Below the pieces are notes generated by a model that worked only from the letters and a program-made list of their open reading frames with translations, ran no database searches and was not told the origin of the DNA. Below are positions 9,243 to 18,964 of a stretch of DNA of 64,000 bases, piece after piece (position 1 is the first letter of the stretch; each line of letters starts with the position of its first letter). The translations under genes and the position numbers were made by a program. Source of the DNA: Rhodoferax sp. WC2427 (GTDB taxonomy: Bacteria; Pseudomonadota; Gammaproteobacteria; Burkholderiales; Burkholderiaceae_C); NCBI RefSeq assembly GCF_040822085.1, contig NZ_CP162006.1, positions 4,216,001 through 4,280,000 on the forward strand, in the 5' to 3' direction.

Positions 9243-10220
9243 ATGGCACCACCACCGCCCCCTTTCCACGCCTGGGCCCTGGCTGCAGGCCTGGCAGCTG
9301 CGCTGTCGGGCTGCAACCAACCGCCCCCGCCCGGCTGGTCGGGCTACGCCGAGGGGGACTATGTGTATGTGGCCGCGCCGGTGGCGGGCACCCTCACCAC
9401 CCTGTCGGTGCAGCGCGGCCAGGCGGTAGACCAGAACGCCCCGCTGTTTGCGCTGGACGACCAGCTGGCCCAGGCCGCGCGGGCCCAGGCCGAGGCCGCC
9501 GTGCAGGTGGCCCAGGCCCAATGGCGCAACGGCACCCAGGGCCGCCGCAGCGACGAGATCGCCGTCATCCAGGCCCAACTGGCCCAGGCGCGGGCCCTGG
9601 AGCAGCGCACGCGCACCGAGCTCCAGCGCCAGCAGCAACTGGTCAACCAGAACTTCATTTCCCGCGCCCACCTGGACGACGCCATCACCGCCGCCGCCCA
9701 GGCCCGCGACCGGGTGGCCGAACTGGCCGCCGCGCTGCGCGTGGCCCAGTTGCCCGCCCGCCAGGACGAACAAGCCGCCGCCCGGGCCACCACCGACGCG
9801 GCCCAGCAGGCCCTGGCCCAGCAGCTGTGGCACACCCAGCAGGCGCACCAGACGGCCCCGGCCGCCGCGCTGGTGGCAGACACCTATTTCCGGGTCGGCG
9901 AATACGTGCCCGCCGGGCAGCCGGTGCTGGCCCTGCTGCCGCCGCAAGGGCGCAAGGCGCGGTTCTTTGTGGCCGAGTCGGCCCTGGGGGGCCTGGCCAT
10001 CGGGCAGGCCGTGCGCATCCAGTGCGATGGCTGTGGCCCGCCCATTGCCGCGCGCATCAGCTTCATCGCCCCGCAGGCGGAGTACACGCCACCGGTGATT
10101 TACTCCAACGCCCAGCGGGCCCGGCTGGTGTTCATGGTCGAGGCCCGCCCTGCCCTGGCCGATGCCGCCCGGCTCCATCCGGGCCAGCCGCTCGACGTGT
10201 TTCCCGCGCCCGGCCCATGA
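9243..10220 (+). CDS. HlyD-family periplasmic adaptor lipoprotein of an ABC-type efflux system
   Basis: 325 residues from the ATG at 9243 (AAGGAA upstream). Signal peptide with lipobox LSGC, lipidated Cys at 24. Then a barrel-sandwich half (YVAAPVAGTLTTLSVQRGQAV), a long alpha hairpin (about 75-205, Ala/Gln-rich) and the second lipoyl half (VADTYFRVGEYVPAGQPVLAL). It would bridge an inner-membrane ABC-2 transporter to an outer-membrane channel. The stop overlaps the start of the ATPase gene (ATGA). No TolC-like gene is next to it. Confidence 0.9.
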   Translation: MAPPPPPFHAWALAAGLAAALSGCNQPPPPGWSGYAEGDYVYVAAPVAGTLTTLSVQRGQAVDQNAPLFALDDQLAQAARAQAEAAVQVAQAQWRNGTQGRRSDEIAVIQAQLAQARALEQRTRTELQRQQQLVNQNFISRAHLDDAITAAAQARDRVAELAAALRVAQLPARQDEQAAARATTDAAQQALAQQLWHTQQAHQTAPAAALVADTYFRVGEYVPAGQPVLALLPPQGRKARFFVAESALGGLAIGQAVRIQCDGCGPPIAARISFIAPQAEYTPPVIYSNAQRARLVFMVEARPALADAARLHPGQPLDVFPAPGP

Positions 10221-11200
10221 ACACCGCATCCACCCCCGCCCAGTGGGCGATTGACGTCCACGGCCTGACCAAGCGCTACGGCGAGCGGGCCGTGGTGGAC
10301 GGCATCGCGCTGCAAATCCGCCCGGGCCGGATCTGCGGCTTTCTGGGGCCCAACGGCAGCGGCAAGACCACCACCATCCGCATGCTGTGCGGCCTGCTCA
10401 CGCCCGATGCCGGGGAAGGCACCTGCCTGGGGCTGGACATCCGCCGCGAGGCGCGGGCCATCAAGCACCAGGTGGGCTACATGACCCAGAAATTCGGCCT
10501 GTACGAAGACCTGTCGATCCGCCAGAACCTGGATTTCATCGCCCGGCTGTTCGAGCTCCCGGCACGCAAGCAGCGGGTCGACGAGGCACTGGAACGCCTG
10601 GGCCTGGGCAGCCGCCAGCACCAGCTGGCCGGGGCCTTGTCGGGCGGCTGGAAGCAGCGCCTGGCCCTGGCCGCCTGCCTGTTGCACGCGCCCCGGCTGC
10701 TGCTGCTGGACGAGCCCACCGCAGGCGTGGACCCGAAGGCGCGGCGCGAGTTCTGGGACGAAATCCACCGCCTGGCCGCCGAAGGCATTACCGTGCTGGT
10801 GTCCACCCACTACATGGACGAGGCCGAGCGCTGCCACGAGCTGGCCTACATCGCCTACGGCCAGTTGCTGGCCCGAGGCACGGCGGCCCAGATCATTGCC
10901 CAGGCCCAGCTCAGCGTGTGGTCGGCCAGCGAGCCCGGCGACCCCGACGGCGCCACCCTCACGGCCATGGCGGCGCAGGTCAAAACCGCCCCCGACATCC
11001 TCAGCGTGGCCGCCTTTGGGTCGGCGGTGCACGTGGCCGGGCAGACCGAGGCCGCGGTCGAGGCCGCCATCGCCCCCTGGCGCAACCACGCGGCGCTGCG
11101 CTGGGAACGCAGCGCGCCCAACCTGGAAGACGTGTTCATCAGCCTGATCGCCCGCACCGGCGACAACTTTGCCGCGCCGCTGGCGGCCACCGCGCCATGA
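10217..11200 (+). CDS. ABC transporter ATP-binding protein (ABC-2 exporter)
   Basis: 327 residues. Walker A GPNGSGKTT (about 46-54), Q-loop YMTQKFGLYEDLS, signature LSGGWKQRLALA, Walker B LLLLDEPTAGVDP and H-loop STHYMDEAERC, as in DrrA/CcmA-type ATPases that drive ABC-2 permeases. The C-terminal ~80 residues (NLEDVFISLIAR) are the usual accessory domain. It overlaps its neighbours by ATGA on both sides, so the three genes form one translationally coupled operon exporting an unknown substrate. Confidence 0.95.
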   Translation: MNTASTPAQWAIDVHGLTKRYGERAVVDGIALQIRPGRICGFLGPNGSGKTTTIRMLCGLLTPDAGEGTCLGLDIRREARAIKHQVGYMTQKFGLYEDLSIRQNLDFIARLFELPARKQRVDEALERLGLGSRQHQLAGALSGGWKQRLALAACLLHAPRLLLLDEPTAGVDPKARREFWDEIHRLAAEGITVLVSTHYMDEAERCHELAYIAYGQLLARGTAAQIIAQAQLSVWSASEPGDPDGATLTAMAAQVKTAPDILSVAAFGSAVHVAGQTEAAVEAAIAPWRNHAALRWERSAPNLEDVFISLIARTGDNFAAPLAATAP

Positions 11201-12333
11201 AGCAGCGTTTCAGCTGGATGCGGCTGCTGGCCATCTTTATCAAGGAATGCCAGCAAATCCTGCGCGACCGCCCCACCTTCGCGATGGCGGTGGGGGTGCC
11301 CATCCTGCAGCTGGTGCTGTTTGGCTACGCCATCAACACCGACCCCAAGGGCTTGCCCACCGCACTGGTCAGCAGCGACACCGGGCCGATGGCGCGCAGC
11401 CTGGTGGCGGCGCTGCAAAACAGCGGCTATTTCCACATCACCCACACCGGCACCAGCGAAGCCGAGGGCGACCGGCTGGTGGAGGACGGCGCCGTCCAGT
11501 TTCTGGTGGTGGTGCCGCCCGACTTCTCGCAGCGCGTGGTGCGGGGCGAGCAGCCCACGGTGCTGGTCAGCGTCGATGCCACCGACCCGGCCGCCTCGGG
11601 CAATGCGATTGCCGCGCTCGGCCAGCTGGTCCCCGTGGCCCTGCGCCACGAGCTGCAAGGCCCGTTGCGGGCACGCCAGCCCGGCGCCCCGGCCTTTGAC
11701 CTGCGCATCCACCGCCGCTACAACCCCGAGGGGCTGTCGCGCTACAACATCGTGCCGGGGCTGATCGGCACCATCCTGACCATGACCATGGTGATGCTGA
11801 CCGGCCTGGCCATGACCCGCGAACGCGAGCGCGGCACCATGGAAAACCTGCTGGCCACGCCAGTGCGCCCGGTGGAAGTCATGGTCGGCAAGATCCTGCC
11901 CTATGTGCTGCTGGGCTACCTGCAGCTGGGGGTGATTCTGGTGGCGGCCTGGGCCCTGTTCGAGATTCCCATGGTGGGCAGCTTTGGCCTGCTGATGGCG
12001 ATGATTGGCGTGTTCATGCTGGCCAACCTGGCGGTGGGCTTTACCTTCTCTACGCTGGCGCGCAACCAGTTGCAGGCCATGCAGGCCACCTTCTTTTTCT
12101 TTTTGCCGTCGATGCTGCTGTCGGGCTTCATGTTTCCGTTCCGGGGCATGCCGCTGTGGGCGCAACGGGTGGGCGAGGTGCTGCCGCTGACGCACTTTCT
12201 GCGCATCGTGCGCGGCATTTTGCTCAAGGGCAACGGCCTGGCACAGCTGTGGCCCGAGCTGTGGCCCATGCTGGCGTTTCTGGCGGTGGCGGGCACCGTG
12301 GCCCTGCTGCGCTACCGGCAGACGCTGGACTAG
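11197..12333 (+). CDS. ABC-2 type permease (YhhJ/YbhR-like)
   Basis: 378 residues from the ATG at 11197, which overlaps the ATPase stop. One N-terminal membrane helix (about 28-48, AMAVGVPILQLVLFGYAIN), a large periplasmic loop (about 50-170) and five further helices from about 185 on; the block ERERGTMENLLATPVRP is typical of ABC2_membrane_3 proteins. The stop TAG shares the palindrome CTAG with the stop of the convergent xerC gene, so the two coding ends overlap by four bases. Confidence 0.93.
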   Translation: MKQRFSWMRLLAIFIKECQQILRDRPTFAMAVGVPILQLVLFGYAINTDPKGLPTALVSSDTGPMARSLVAALQNSGYFHITHTGTSEAEGDRLVEDGAVQFLVVVPPDFSQRVVRGEQPTVLVSVDATDPAASGNAIAALGQLVPVALRHELQGPLRARQPGAPAFDLRIHRRYNPEGLSRYNIVPGLIGTILTMTMVMLTGLAMTRERERGTMENLLATPVRPVEVMVGKILPYVLLGYLQLGVILVAAWALFEIPMVGSFGLLMAMIGVFMLANLAVGFTFSTLARNQLQAMQATFFFFLPSMLLSGFMFPFRGMPLWAQRVGEVLPLTHFLRIVRGILLKGNGLAQLWPELWPMLAFLAVAGTVALLRYRQTLD

Positions 12334-13259
12334 TCGCCAGCGCTGCGCTTGGCCCGGGGGTGGGCTGCGTCGTAGACCTTGGCCAGGTGCTGGAAGTCCA
12401 GCCGGGTGTAGACCTGGGTAGTGCTGATGTTGGCGTGGCCCAGCAGCTCCTGCACCGCCCGCAGGTCGCCGCTGCTTTGCAGCACATGGCTGGCAAACGA
12501 GTGGCGCAGCATGTGCGGGTGCACCGGGGTGGCGGTGCCGGCCAGACGGCTGCGGCGGCGCAGGCGCTGCCACACCGAGGCGGCGGTCAGGCGGGTGCCG
12601 TAGCGGCCCAGAAACAGGGCGGCCGACAGGTCGGTGCCCTGCCCTTCGGCGCGCATGGCCAGCCAGGCCTGTAGTGCGGCCACAGCAGTTTGGCCAATCG
12701 GCACGATGCGCCGCTTGCTGCCCTTGCCCAGCACATGGGCCTCGCCCGCGGCCAGATCGACCCAGCCCTTGGCCGAGGGGCCGGGCGCGGCATCCAGCCC
12801 GGTCAGCTCGCCGACCCGCAGGCCGCCGCCGTACAGCAGCTCGACCATGGCCGCGTCGCGGGCTTCCAGCCAGGGGTCATCGGCCTCGTTGTCAAAATCG
12901 GCAAAGGCCACGGCCTCGTCCAGCCCCAGGGCCTTGGGCAGCGGCTTGGCGGCTTTGGGTGCGCGCACGTCCTGCACCGGGTTGGTGGCCACCAGGCCCT
13001 GGCGGCCCAGCCAGACGTAAAACCCGCGCCAGCCCGACAAGATGAGCGCAATGCCGCGCCCGCTGCGGCCCTGGCCGTGCATCTGTGCCACCCAGCGGCG
13101 GATGTGGTGCTGGGCCACCTCGGTCAGCGCCACCCCGGCGGTGTCGGCCAGTGCGCCCAGCTTGGCCAGGTCCAGTGTGTACAGGGCCAGCGTGCGCTCG
13201 GCCAGGCGCTTTTCAAAGCGCACGTAATCCAGGTATTGGGCGACCAGCGCAGGGACCAT
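12330..13259 (-). CDS. xerC: Tyrosine recombinase XerC
   Basis: 309 residues. N-terminal SAM-like DNA-binding domain (1-105) and catalytic domain with R148 (GGGLRVGEL), K182 (GKGSKRR), H249-x2-R252 (HPHMLRHSF), H275 (LLGHANIST) and nucleophile Y284 (QVYTRLD). Resolves chromosome dimers with XerD at dif. It follows the DUF484 gene directly (stop at 13260, start at 13259), the conserved dapF-DUF484-xerC order. Confidence 0.95.
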   Translation of the reverse strand: MVPALVAQYLDYVRFEKRLAERTLALYTLDLAKLGALADTAGVALTEVAQHHIRRWVAQMHGQGRSGRGIALILSGWRGFYVWLGRQGLVATNPVQDVRAPKAAKPLPKALGLDEAVAFADFDNEADDPWLEARDAAMVELLYGGGLRVGELTGLDAAPGPSAKGWVDLAAGEAHVLGKGSKRRIVPIGQTAVAALQAWLAMRAEGQGTDLSAALFLGRYGTRLTAASVWQRLRRRSRLAGTATPVHPHMLRHSFASHVLQSSGDLRAVQELLGHANISTTQVYTRLDFQHLAKVYDAAHPRAKRSAGD

Positions 13260-13949
13260 TTAGACCCGCAGGCGCGACAGGGCGGCCCCGGCCAGCTCGG
13301 CGATGCGCTCCAGAAAGTCGGTGCCCATGGCCGACTCAAAGCGCTGGCCGTCGGGCGAAGCCAGCACCAGCATGCCAAAGGCCGGGCTGGGGCTGTTGAG
13401 CACCCCGGTGCGCAGCGGCATCAGGGCGATGGACATGGCGGCCGCCGGGTTGGCCAGCCAGCTGACCGCCTCGAAGCCGGAATTCACGCCGCAAAACGGC
13501 GCGGTCAGCGACGAGGCAAAGATCTTTGCGTCTTCGCTCACGCCCTGGGCCCAGGCGGCCTGGGCGTATTCGTCGGCCACGCCCCAGACCTTGATGGCCA
13601 CCTGCGGCACCGAGAACTGCACCTCGATCTCGTGGGCGATACGCTCGGGCAGGTCGCCGGGCGCACGCGTCAGCAGCAGGCTGCGGGCCCAGCGCTGCAG
13701 CTTGTCGGCAATGATCACGTTCTCGTTGCCGTTGCGCACCATGTCCATGATGCGGTGCTCCAGGCCCTTGATCTTTTCGCGCAGCATCTCGGCCTGCCGC
13801 TCCTGCAGGCTGACCGCCCGGTTGCCGTGCGGGCTGGTGAGCTGCACCGAGGCCAGCACCTGCGAATGGCGCTCGAAGAACTCGGGCGTGTTGCTCAGGA
13901 AGTTGGCGATGTCTTCTTCGGTGATGGGGTTTTGGGTGTTCATGGTCAT
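13260..13949 (-). CDS. DUF484 family protein
   Basis: 229 residues from the ATG at 13949, whose ATGA overlaps the dapF stop; a second ATG is two codons on ([16 protein letters not shown]). A short coiled segment (about 40-75) precedes a GAF-like domain (about 85-220; [13 protein letters not shown]). The family sits between dapF and xerC in many proteobacteria; its biochemical role is not established. Confidence 0.88.
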   Translation of the reverse strand: MTMNTQNPITEEDIANFLSNTPEFFERHSQVLASVQLTSPHGNRAVSLQERQAEMLREKIKGLEHRIMDMVRNGNENVIIADKLQRWARSLLLTRAPGDLPERIAHEIEVQFSVPQVAIKVWGVADEYAQAAWAQGVSEDAKIFASSLTAPFCGVNSGFEAVSWLANPAAAMSIALMPLRTGVLNSPSPAFGMLVLASPDGQRFESAMGTDFLERIAELAGAALSRLRV

Positions 13950-14827
13950 GGGGAAATGGAGTCTGGAATGGTAATGCTGCCGTCGAATACGGTGGTGGCC
14001 GGGCCGGTCATGCGCACGGGCTGGCCCAGGCCCTCCCACTCGATGGTCAGGGGGCCGCCACGGGTGTCTACATCGACCCGCGCGTCCAGCAGGCCCAGGC
14101 GGATGCCCGCCACCACCGCAGCGCACGCGCCGGTACCGCAGGCCAGGGTCTCGCCCGCGCCGCGCTCGAACACCCGCAGGCGGACGTGGCCGCGGTTCAC
14201 CACCTGCATGAAGCCGACATTGACCCCGTTGGGGAAACAGGGCTGGGCCTGCACCAGCGGGCCGGTGGTCTGTACCGGGGCCGCATCCACATCGTCCACC
14301 AGCAGCACGGCATGCGGATTGCCCATGGACACAACTGCTACGCTTTCAATAGCTTCTTGCGCCGATGGAATAAGCACTAGAGGCCATTTTTGCCATGTAT
14401 GGGCAGCCACGGGCTGCAGGCCTTGCGGATCGAAAGGAATCTGCGCCAGGTCGAACACCGGCAGGCCCATGTCCACCGTCACGCGGCCATCGGGCTGCAT
14501 GTTCAGCTGCAGCACGCGCTCCATGGTTTGCACCCGCACGCTGCGCTGGGTGGTCAGCCCCCGGCTGTGGACGAAGCGCATGAAGCAGCGCGCGCCATTG
14601 CCGCAGTGCTCCACCTCGCCGCCGTCGGCGTTGTGGATGGCGTACTCGAAGTCGATGCCCGGGGCGCTGGCGGCGCGCACCGACAAAATCTGGTCTGCGC
14701 CCACGCCGAAGTGGCGGTCGGCCAGAAAGCGGTACTGCTCCCGGCTCAGGCCCAGGCGGCCCTGGGTCTCGTCGAGCACCACAAAGTCGTTGCCCGCGCC
14801 CTGCATTTTGGTGAATGGAATGTGCAT
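13946..14827 (-). CDS. dapF: Diaminopimelate epimerase DapF with an in-frame dispersed repeat
   Basis: 293 residues, slightly longer than the usual ~275-285. Converts LL- to meso-diaminopimelate for lysine and peptidoglycan. The two catalytic cysteines are in HCGNGARC and ACGTGACAA; the family start is [16 protein letters not shown]. Between AHTWQ and [10 protein letters not shown], residues [19 protein letters not shown] are encoded by a copy of the dispersed repeat (14332-14393) in the opposite orientation to the one in rlmI. Flanking active-site blocks are intact, so the enzyme is probably functional. Confidence 0.95.
   Translation of the reverse strand: MHIPFTKMQGAGNDFVVLDETQGRLGLSREQYRFLADRHFGVGADQILSVRAASAPGIDFEYAIHNADGGEVEHCGNGARCFMRFVHSRGLTTQRSVRVQTMERVLQLNMQPDGRVTVDMGLPVFDLAQIPFDPQGLQPVAAHTWQKWPLVLIPSAQEAIESVAVVSMGNPHAVLLVDDVDAAPVQTTGPLVQAQPCFPNGVNVGFMQVVNRGHVRLRVFERGAGETLACGTGACAAVVAGIRLGLLDARVDVDTRGGPLTIEWEGLGQPVRMTGPATTVFDGSITIPDSISP
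14332..14393 (-). repeat. Dispersed two-hairpin repeat, copy 2, inside dapF
   Basis: On the minus strand it reads TGGCCTCTAGTGCTTATTCC, then ATCGGCGCAAGAAGCTATTG and AAAGCGTAGCA, an almost complete repeat. It contributes about 20 codons to dapF without stop or frameshift. Confidence 0.85.
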
Positions 14828-14880
14828 GGGGGAATTATCGGCGCTGGCAGGCAGCCTGCCGGGGCGGCCTGGAATTTCGT

Positions 14881-14935
14881 GCAGCTATTGAAAAGATAGC
14901 TTGCTACGCCGATGAAATAAGCGCTAAGGGCCTAT
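14881..14935 (-). repeat. Dispersed two-hairpin repeat, copy 3, upstream of dapF
   Basis: Plus strand GCAGCTATTGAAAAGATAGC then TTGCTACGCCGATGAAATAA and GCGCTAAGGGCC. It lies between rnpB and dapF, in the 5' flank of dapF. Confidence 0.8.
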
Positions 14936-14950
14936 TTCATTCATAAAAGT

Positions 14951-15384
14951 GTGAAGCCCACCGATAAGCCGGATTCTGTGCGCGAAGGTTGCCCCTCGTG
15001 TGACCGCCATTAATCTGGGCCGGGGATCGCTCGCCCGGCTCGGTGCTACCTACCCGCCAACTCAGGGGGCCCCGTCAACGTTGGCCTATTTGGTATTGCT
15101 GCGCGTAGAGATTGCCCGTTTCACCCGAATCGGGCTCTGCCCGATTCGGGTGCTGTGCTGTCCCGGCTTGCGCCGGGGCGTGCGGCTTACGCCACCCGCG
15201 TGCCAGCTTACGCTGACACCGCACAGACCACCCTCGGGGGTTGTCCAATTCGACTCGTCTCTGTTGCTCTAATCCTCACCTCACGGTGGACAGCCATTAG
15301 CTGCTACGCTGCCCTATGCAGTCCGGACGTTCCTCCAGTGCCTGGTTTCCCAGATTGCACCAGCGGCGGTCTGGCGGGCTTCAC
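14951..15384 (-). ncRNA. rnpB: RNase P RNA (bacterial class A)
   Basis: The ends pair perfectly (GTGAAGCCC at the 5' end, 15384 downwards, with GGGCTTCAC at the 3' end, 14951), forming helix P1. Conserved blocks on the minus strand are GAGGAACGTCCGGACT near the 5' end and AGAATCCGGCTTAT near the 3' end. Length about 434 nt, longer than E. coli (377), partly from a perfect 12-bp hairpin (CCCGAATCGGGC, loop AGA, complement) at about 15121-15147. It is the catalytic RNA that matures tRNA 5' ends. Confidence 0.95.
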
Positions 15385-15390
15385 AGGTGC

Positions 15391-15399
15391 ATTATCGCA
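15391..15399 (-). promoter_or_regulatory. Extended -10 element of rnpB
   Basis: On the minus strand TGCGATAAT (TGn plus GATAAT at 15391-15396) ends seven bases before the first P1 base at 15384, the right distance for a sigma-70 start. No good -35 is seen, which fits an extended -10 promoter. Confidence 0.5.
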
Positions 15400-15442
15400 G
15401 TGCCACAATGGTTTATTTCCCCCGCCCATCAAAAGGAGACCT

Positions 15443-16360
15443 ATGCCCGCCCACACCATCCTGCACACCATTGGCAACACCCCGCACATACGCGTCCAGC
15501 GCCTGTTTGGCCCGGGGGCCAATGTGTGGATCAAGTCCGAGCGCAGCAACCCGGGCGGCTCCATCAAGGACCGGATTGCGCTGTCCATGGTCGAGGATGC
15601 CGAAAAATCCGGCATGCTGCAACCCGGCGGCACCATCATCGAGCCCACCTCGGGCAATACCGGTGTAGGCCTGGCCATGGTGGCGGCGGTCAAGGGCTAC
15701 AAGCTGGTGCTGGTGATGCCCGACAGCATGTCCATCGAGCGCCGCCGCCTGATGCTGGCCTACGGCGCCACGTTTGACCTGACCCCCCGCGAAAAGGGCA
15801 TGAAAGGGGCTATCGCCCGCGCCCAGGAGCTGGTGACCGCCACGCCGGGCAGCTGGATGCCGCAGCAGTTCGAGAACCCCGCCAACATCGCGGTGCACGT
15901 AGCCACCACCGCCCAGGAAATCCTGGCCGACTTTCCCGATGGGCTGGACGCGCTGATCACCGGCGTAGGCACCGGCGGCCACATCACCGGCTGCGCCCAG
16001 GTGCTGAAGGCGGCCTGGCCAAATTTAAAGGTGTTTGCAGTCGAACCATCGGCCTCGCCCGTCATCTCGGGCGGCGCACCGGCCCCGCACCCGATCCAGG
16101 GCATTGGCGCAGGCTTTATTCCCAAGAACCTGGATGTGTCGCTGCTGGACGGCGTGATCCAGGTCGATGCCGAACCGGCCCGTGAGATGGCCCGCCGCAG
16201 CGCCCGCGAAGAGGGCATGCTGGTGGGTATCTCCAGCGGTGCCACGCTGGCGGCGATTGCCAAAAAGCTGCCCGAGTTGCCCGCAGGCGCACGGGTGCTG
16301 GGCTTCAACTACGACACCGGCGAGCGCTATTTGTCGGTAGACGGGTTCTTGCCCGTCTAA
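15443..16360 (+). CDS. cysK: Cysteine synthase (CysK/CysM family)
   Basis: 305 residues from the ATG at 15443, which has a strong ribosome site AAAAGGAG. PLP enzyme making cysteine from O-acetylserine and sulfide. PLP lysine in NPGGSIKDR, phosphate loop in [11 protein letters not shown], substrate loop PTSGNTGVG and C-terminal [10 protein letters not shown] longer upstream reading frame runs through rnpB and is not coding. Convergent with the chorismatase gene (4-base overlap). Confidence 0.93.
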   Translation: MPAHTILHTIGNTPHIRVQRLFGPGANVWIKSERSNPGGSIKDRIALSMVEDAEKSGMLQPGGTIIEPTSGNTGVGLAMVAAVKGYKLVLVMPDSMSIERRRLMLAYGATFDLTPREKGMKGAIARAQELVTATPGSWMPQQFENPANIAVHVATTAQEILADFPDGLDALITGVGTGGHITGCAQVLKAAWPNLKVFAVEPSASPVISGGAPAPHPIQGIGAGFIPKNLDVSLLDGVIQVDAEPAREMARRSAREEGMLVGISSGATLAAIAKKLPELPAGARVLGFNYDTGERYLSVDGFLPV

Positions 16361-17415
16361 ACCCCAGCCATTGGCACGGGCAGGCAGCCCGTGGCCTCGA
16401 TTTCCATCAGCAGGTCGGCGCGGCACACGTCGGCCTGCACATACACCCGCACGGCGGCAGGCGGCAGATGGGCGTCCAGCACGGACCGCACGGCCTCGAA
16501 GTCCGCCGCGTGGCGCACGTACACCTTGTACTGCAACGCGGCCAGGGTCCAGTCCCGGGTGTCTGCCGCCCGGTTGGCCTGGGCCAGCAGTACGGCGATG
16601 TTGCGCAGGGTTTCTTCGGTTTGCGCGCGCACATCCCCGGCGTGCACGCTCTGGTGCCCGACGATGCTGGCGGTGCCGCTGATGAACAACCAGCACTGCC
16701 CCGACAGCGTGGCCAATGCCGCACGCGAAAACGACGGCGTGCGCGGCCCGTATTGGTCGGGGTAGAAGTAAGCACTGACCTGGCGCGGGTTTTCTATGGC
16801 CAACGGCGGCACTTTGGCGGCCAGAAAATACACCTGCAAGCCACCGCTGTGGGTACCCAGCGCACAGGCGGCGGGTGCGTCGGCCAGGAATGGCCGGGCC
16901 ATCTTGCGAAAGGCATCCTGCCGCCCGATGTTGAACTGCAGATAGCGCTCCATGCCGCAGGTATCGGTGTTGATGCCCGAAAAGTAGTTCCACACCCGCA
17001 GCAGATGCGGGTAGCCCAGCGACTCCAGCGCGGCAAACACGGCCAGGTACACCTGCTCCGAGGCCTGTTGCAGCAGCGATGGCCGCAACGGGTCGTAACC
17101 GCCGCCGGGGTAATGCCCTACATCGCTGTCGGTATCCGGGATGCAGATGGCACCGAACAGCACCTCGTCTGTCATGGCGTAGTGCAGCAGGCCCTGCGTG
17201 CCGGTGCGCACCGGCTGGTCGGTTTGCCACAGCTCCAGCACATCGCCGGTCTGGCCGAGTACGGGGGTGGCGATCTCCAGCACGGAGGTCGGCGATGCAG
17301 TGCGGCCAAACCGCACGGCCCCCAGGGCTGCCGGGGCCGCATGGGGGGGCCCGGTATCGCGGGACAGGTAGTGCAAAGACAGCAGCGGGGAAATGGGTGC
17401 CGGACTCAAGGGCAT
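16357..17415 (-). CDS. Chorismatase, FkbO/Hyg5/XanB2-like (hydroxybenzoate-forming)
   Basis: 352 residues from the ATG at 17415 (a TTG start at 17445 is possible). The family block [16 protein letters not shown] (143-158) with FNIGR after it, and the C-terminal [13 protein letters not shown] with the likely catalytic Glu, mark the chorismatase family. These enzymes hydrolyse chorismate to pyruvate plus a dihydro- or hydroxybenzoate; XanB2 of Xanthomonas makes 3- and 4-hydroxybenzoate, the latter feeding coenzyme Q and the former xanthomonadin. Here it sits at the edge of a polyene cluster, so I infer it supplies the aryl starter. The exact product cannot be read from sequence. Confidence 0.88.
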   Translation of the reverse strand: MPLSPAPISPLLSLHYLSRDTGPPHAAPAALGAVRFGRTASPTSVLEIATPVLGQTGDVLELWQTDQPVRTGTQGLLHYAMTDEVLFGAICIPDTDSDVGHYPGGGYDPLRPSLLQQASEQVYLAVFAALESLGYPHLLRVWNYFSGINTDTCGMERYLQFNIGRQDAFRKMARPFLADAPAACALGTHSGGLQVYFLAAKVPPLAIENPRQVSAYFYPDQYGPRTPSFSRAALATLSGQCWLFISGTASIVGHQSVHAGDVRAQTEETLRNIAVLLAQANRAADTRDWTLAALQYKVYVRHAADFEAVRSVLDAHLPPAAVRVYVQADVCRADLLMEIEATGCLPVPMAGV

Positions 17416-17632
17416 AGGGGACAAGGCGTTTTCGATCGGGGGCAAGAGGGGCAGGAGGGGCTCGGGCGGTGTCGCGTGCCCATAATAAACCCATTCCAGA
17501 CCCCGTTTTCAGGGTGCAAGCGGTGCCAGCCACCTGGACGCGGCGGGTGGGGTGCCAAGTAAAATCTGCATCTTCCTGATGCGGTCGATGTCCGTCCGGG
17601 CCCCTGTGACCCCCGCAATTTGAAGGCCGCCC

Positions 17633-18961
17633 ATGACCGTATTGACACCTGTGCCCACCCCCATTCCTTGCGACGTACTGGTCATCGGCGGCGGCCCGGC
17701 AGGCTCCACGGCGGCCACTTTGCTGGCCGAGCGGGGCTACACCGTGGTGCTGCTGGAAAAAGCCCACCACCCGCGCTTCCACATCGGCGAATCCCTGCTG
17801 CCCGCCAACCTGCCCCTGCTGGACAAGCTGGGCGTGCTGGAACAGGTGAAGGCCGTGTCGATGGAAAAGTGGGGCGCAGAATTTGTCTCGCCCTGGCACG
17901 CACAGAAAAGCGCCACCTTCCACTTTGCCGACGCGTGGGACAAGTCCATGCCGTTCTCCTACCAGGTGCGGCGTTCGGTGTTTGACGAAATTTTGATCCG
18001 CAACGCCGCCACCAAGGGTGCCGAGGTCATCGAAGGCTGCCGCGTGCGCGGTGTGGACTTTGCCCCCGACCAGAGCGGCGCCACCGTCCACGCCGAACAC
18101 GACGATGGCCGCCAGGGTGCGTGGCAGGCCCGCTACGTCATCGACGCGTCCGGGCGCGACACCTTTCTGGGCAAAAAGTTTGCGTCCAAAAAGCGCAACC
18201 CCAAGCACAACAGCTCGGCCCTGTACGGCCACTTCACCGGGGCCCGGCGCCACGACGGCCAGGACGCAGGCAACATCACCATCTTCTGGTTCGACCACGG
18301 CTGGATCTGGTTCATTCCGCTGGCCGACGGCACCACCAGCGTGGGCGCGGTGGTCTGGTCGTACTACCTGAAGACCCGCAGCCGGCCGGTGCAAGACTTC
18401 TTTCTGGCCACCCTGGCCATGAGCCCAGCCCTGTCCGAGCGCCTGGCGGGGGCCACACTGGTCTCGGAGGTGGAGGTGACCGGCAACTTCTCGTACAGCT
18501 GCGACCAGACCCACGGCCCCAACTACCTGCTGCTGGGCGACGCCTTCACCTTCATCGACCCGGTGTTTTCCTCGGGCGTGATGCTGGCCATGAACGGCGG
18601 CTTTGTCGGGGCCGAGACGGTGGACACCTGCCTGCGCGAACCCGCCCGCGCGGCCCAGGCGCTGCGCCACTTCGACCAGCAAACCCGGCTCGGACCAAAA
18701 GAGTTCTCGTGGTTCATCTACCGCGTCACCAACCCCACCATGCGCGACCTGTTCATGGAGCCCCGCAACGACTTCCGCGTCAAGGAAGCCCTGCTGTCCA
18801 TGCTGGCGGGCGATATTTTCGGCAAAACCCCCATCTGGAACTCTCTGCGCATCCTGAAGGGCATTTACTACACCGTCTGCCTGTTCAATTTTCAGCGCAC
18901 CTGGCAGGCCGTGCGCCGCCGCCGGAGCAATATCCGCGTTTTGGATACCGGGAGCCTGTAG
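17633..18961 (+). CDS. FAD-dependent oxidoreductase of the tryptophan-halogenase family
   Basis: 442 residues. FAD motif VIGGGPAGSTAA (about 18-29), ARR-like FHIGESLLP, and the halogenase-like WxWxIP at 224-229 (WIWFIP), then LLGDAFTFIDPVFSSG. Flavoproteins of this type are standard members of xanthomonadin and aryl-polyene clusters, where they may halogenate or hydroxylate the aryl head. Start ATG 17633 with GAAGG upstream. First of three co-directional genes with tiny gaps. Confidence 0.87.
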   Translation: MTVLTPVPTPIPCDVLVIGGGPAGSTAATLLAERGYTVVLLEKAHHPRFHIGESLLPANLPLLDKLGVLEQVKAVSMEKWGAEFVSPWHAQKSATFHFADAWDKSMPFSYQVRRSVFDEILIRNAATKGAEVIEGCRVRGVDFAPDQSGATVHAEHDDGRQGAWQARYVIDASGRDTFLGKKFASKKRNPKHNSSALYGHFTGARRHDGQDAGNITIFWFDHGWIWFIPLADGTTSVGAVVWSYYLKTRSRPVQDFFLATLAMSPALSERLAGATLVSEVEVTGNFSYSCDQTHGPNYLLLGDAFTFIDPVFSSGVMLAMNGGFVGAETVDTCLREPARAAQALRHFDQQTRLGPKEFSWFIYRVTNPTMRDLFMEPRNDFRVKEALLSMLAGDIFGKTPIWNSLRILKGIYYTVCLFNFQRTWQAVRRRRSNIRVLDTGSL

Positions 18962-18964
18962 CCT

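Noticed and set aside
12690..14891. 733-codon plus-strand open frame opposite dapF-DUF484-xerC
   Set aside because: Shadow of three conserved genes in a syntenic block.
15000..15382. Short frames (up to ~130 codons) in the rnpB region and the upstream extension of cysK
   Set aside because: The region is RNase P RNA with paired ends and conserved blocks; cysK has its own strong ribosome site at 15431.
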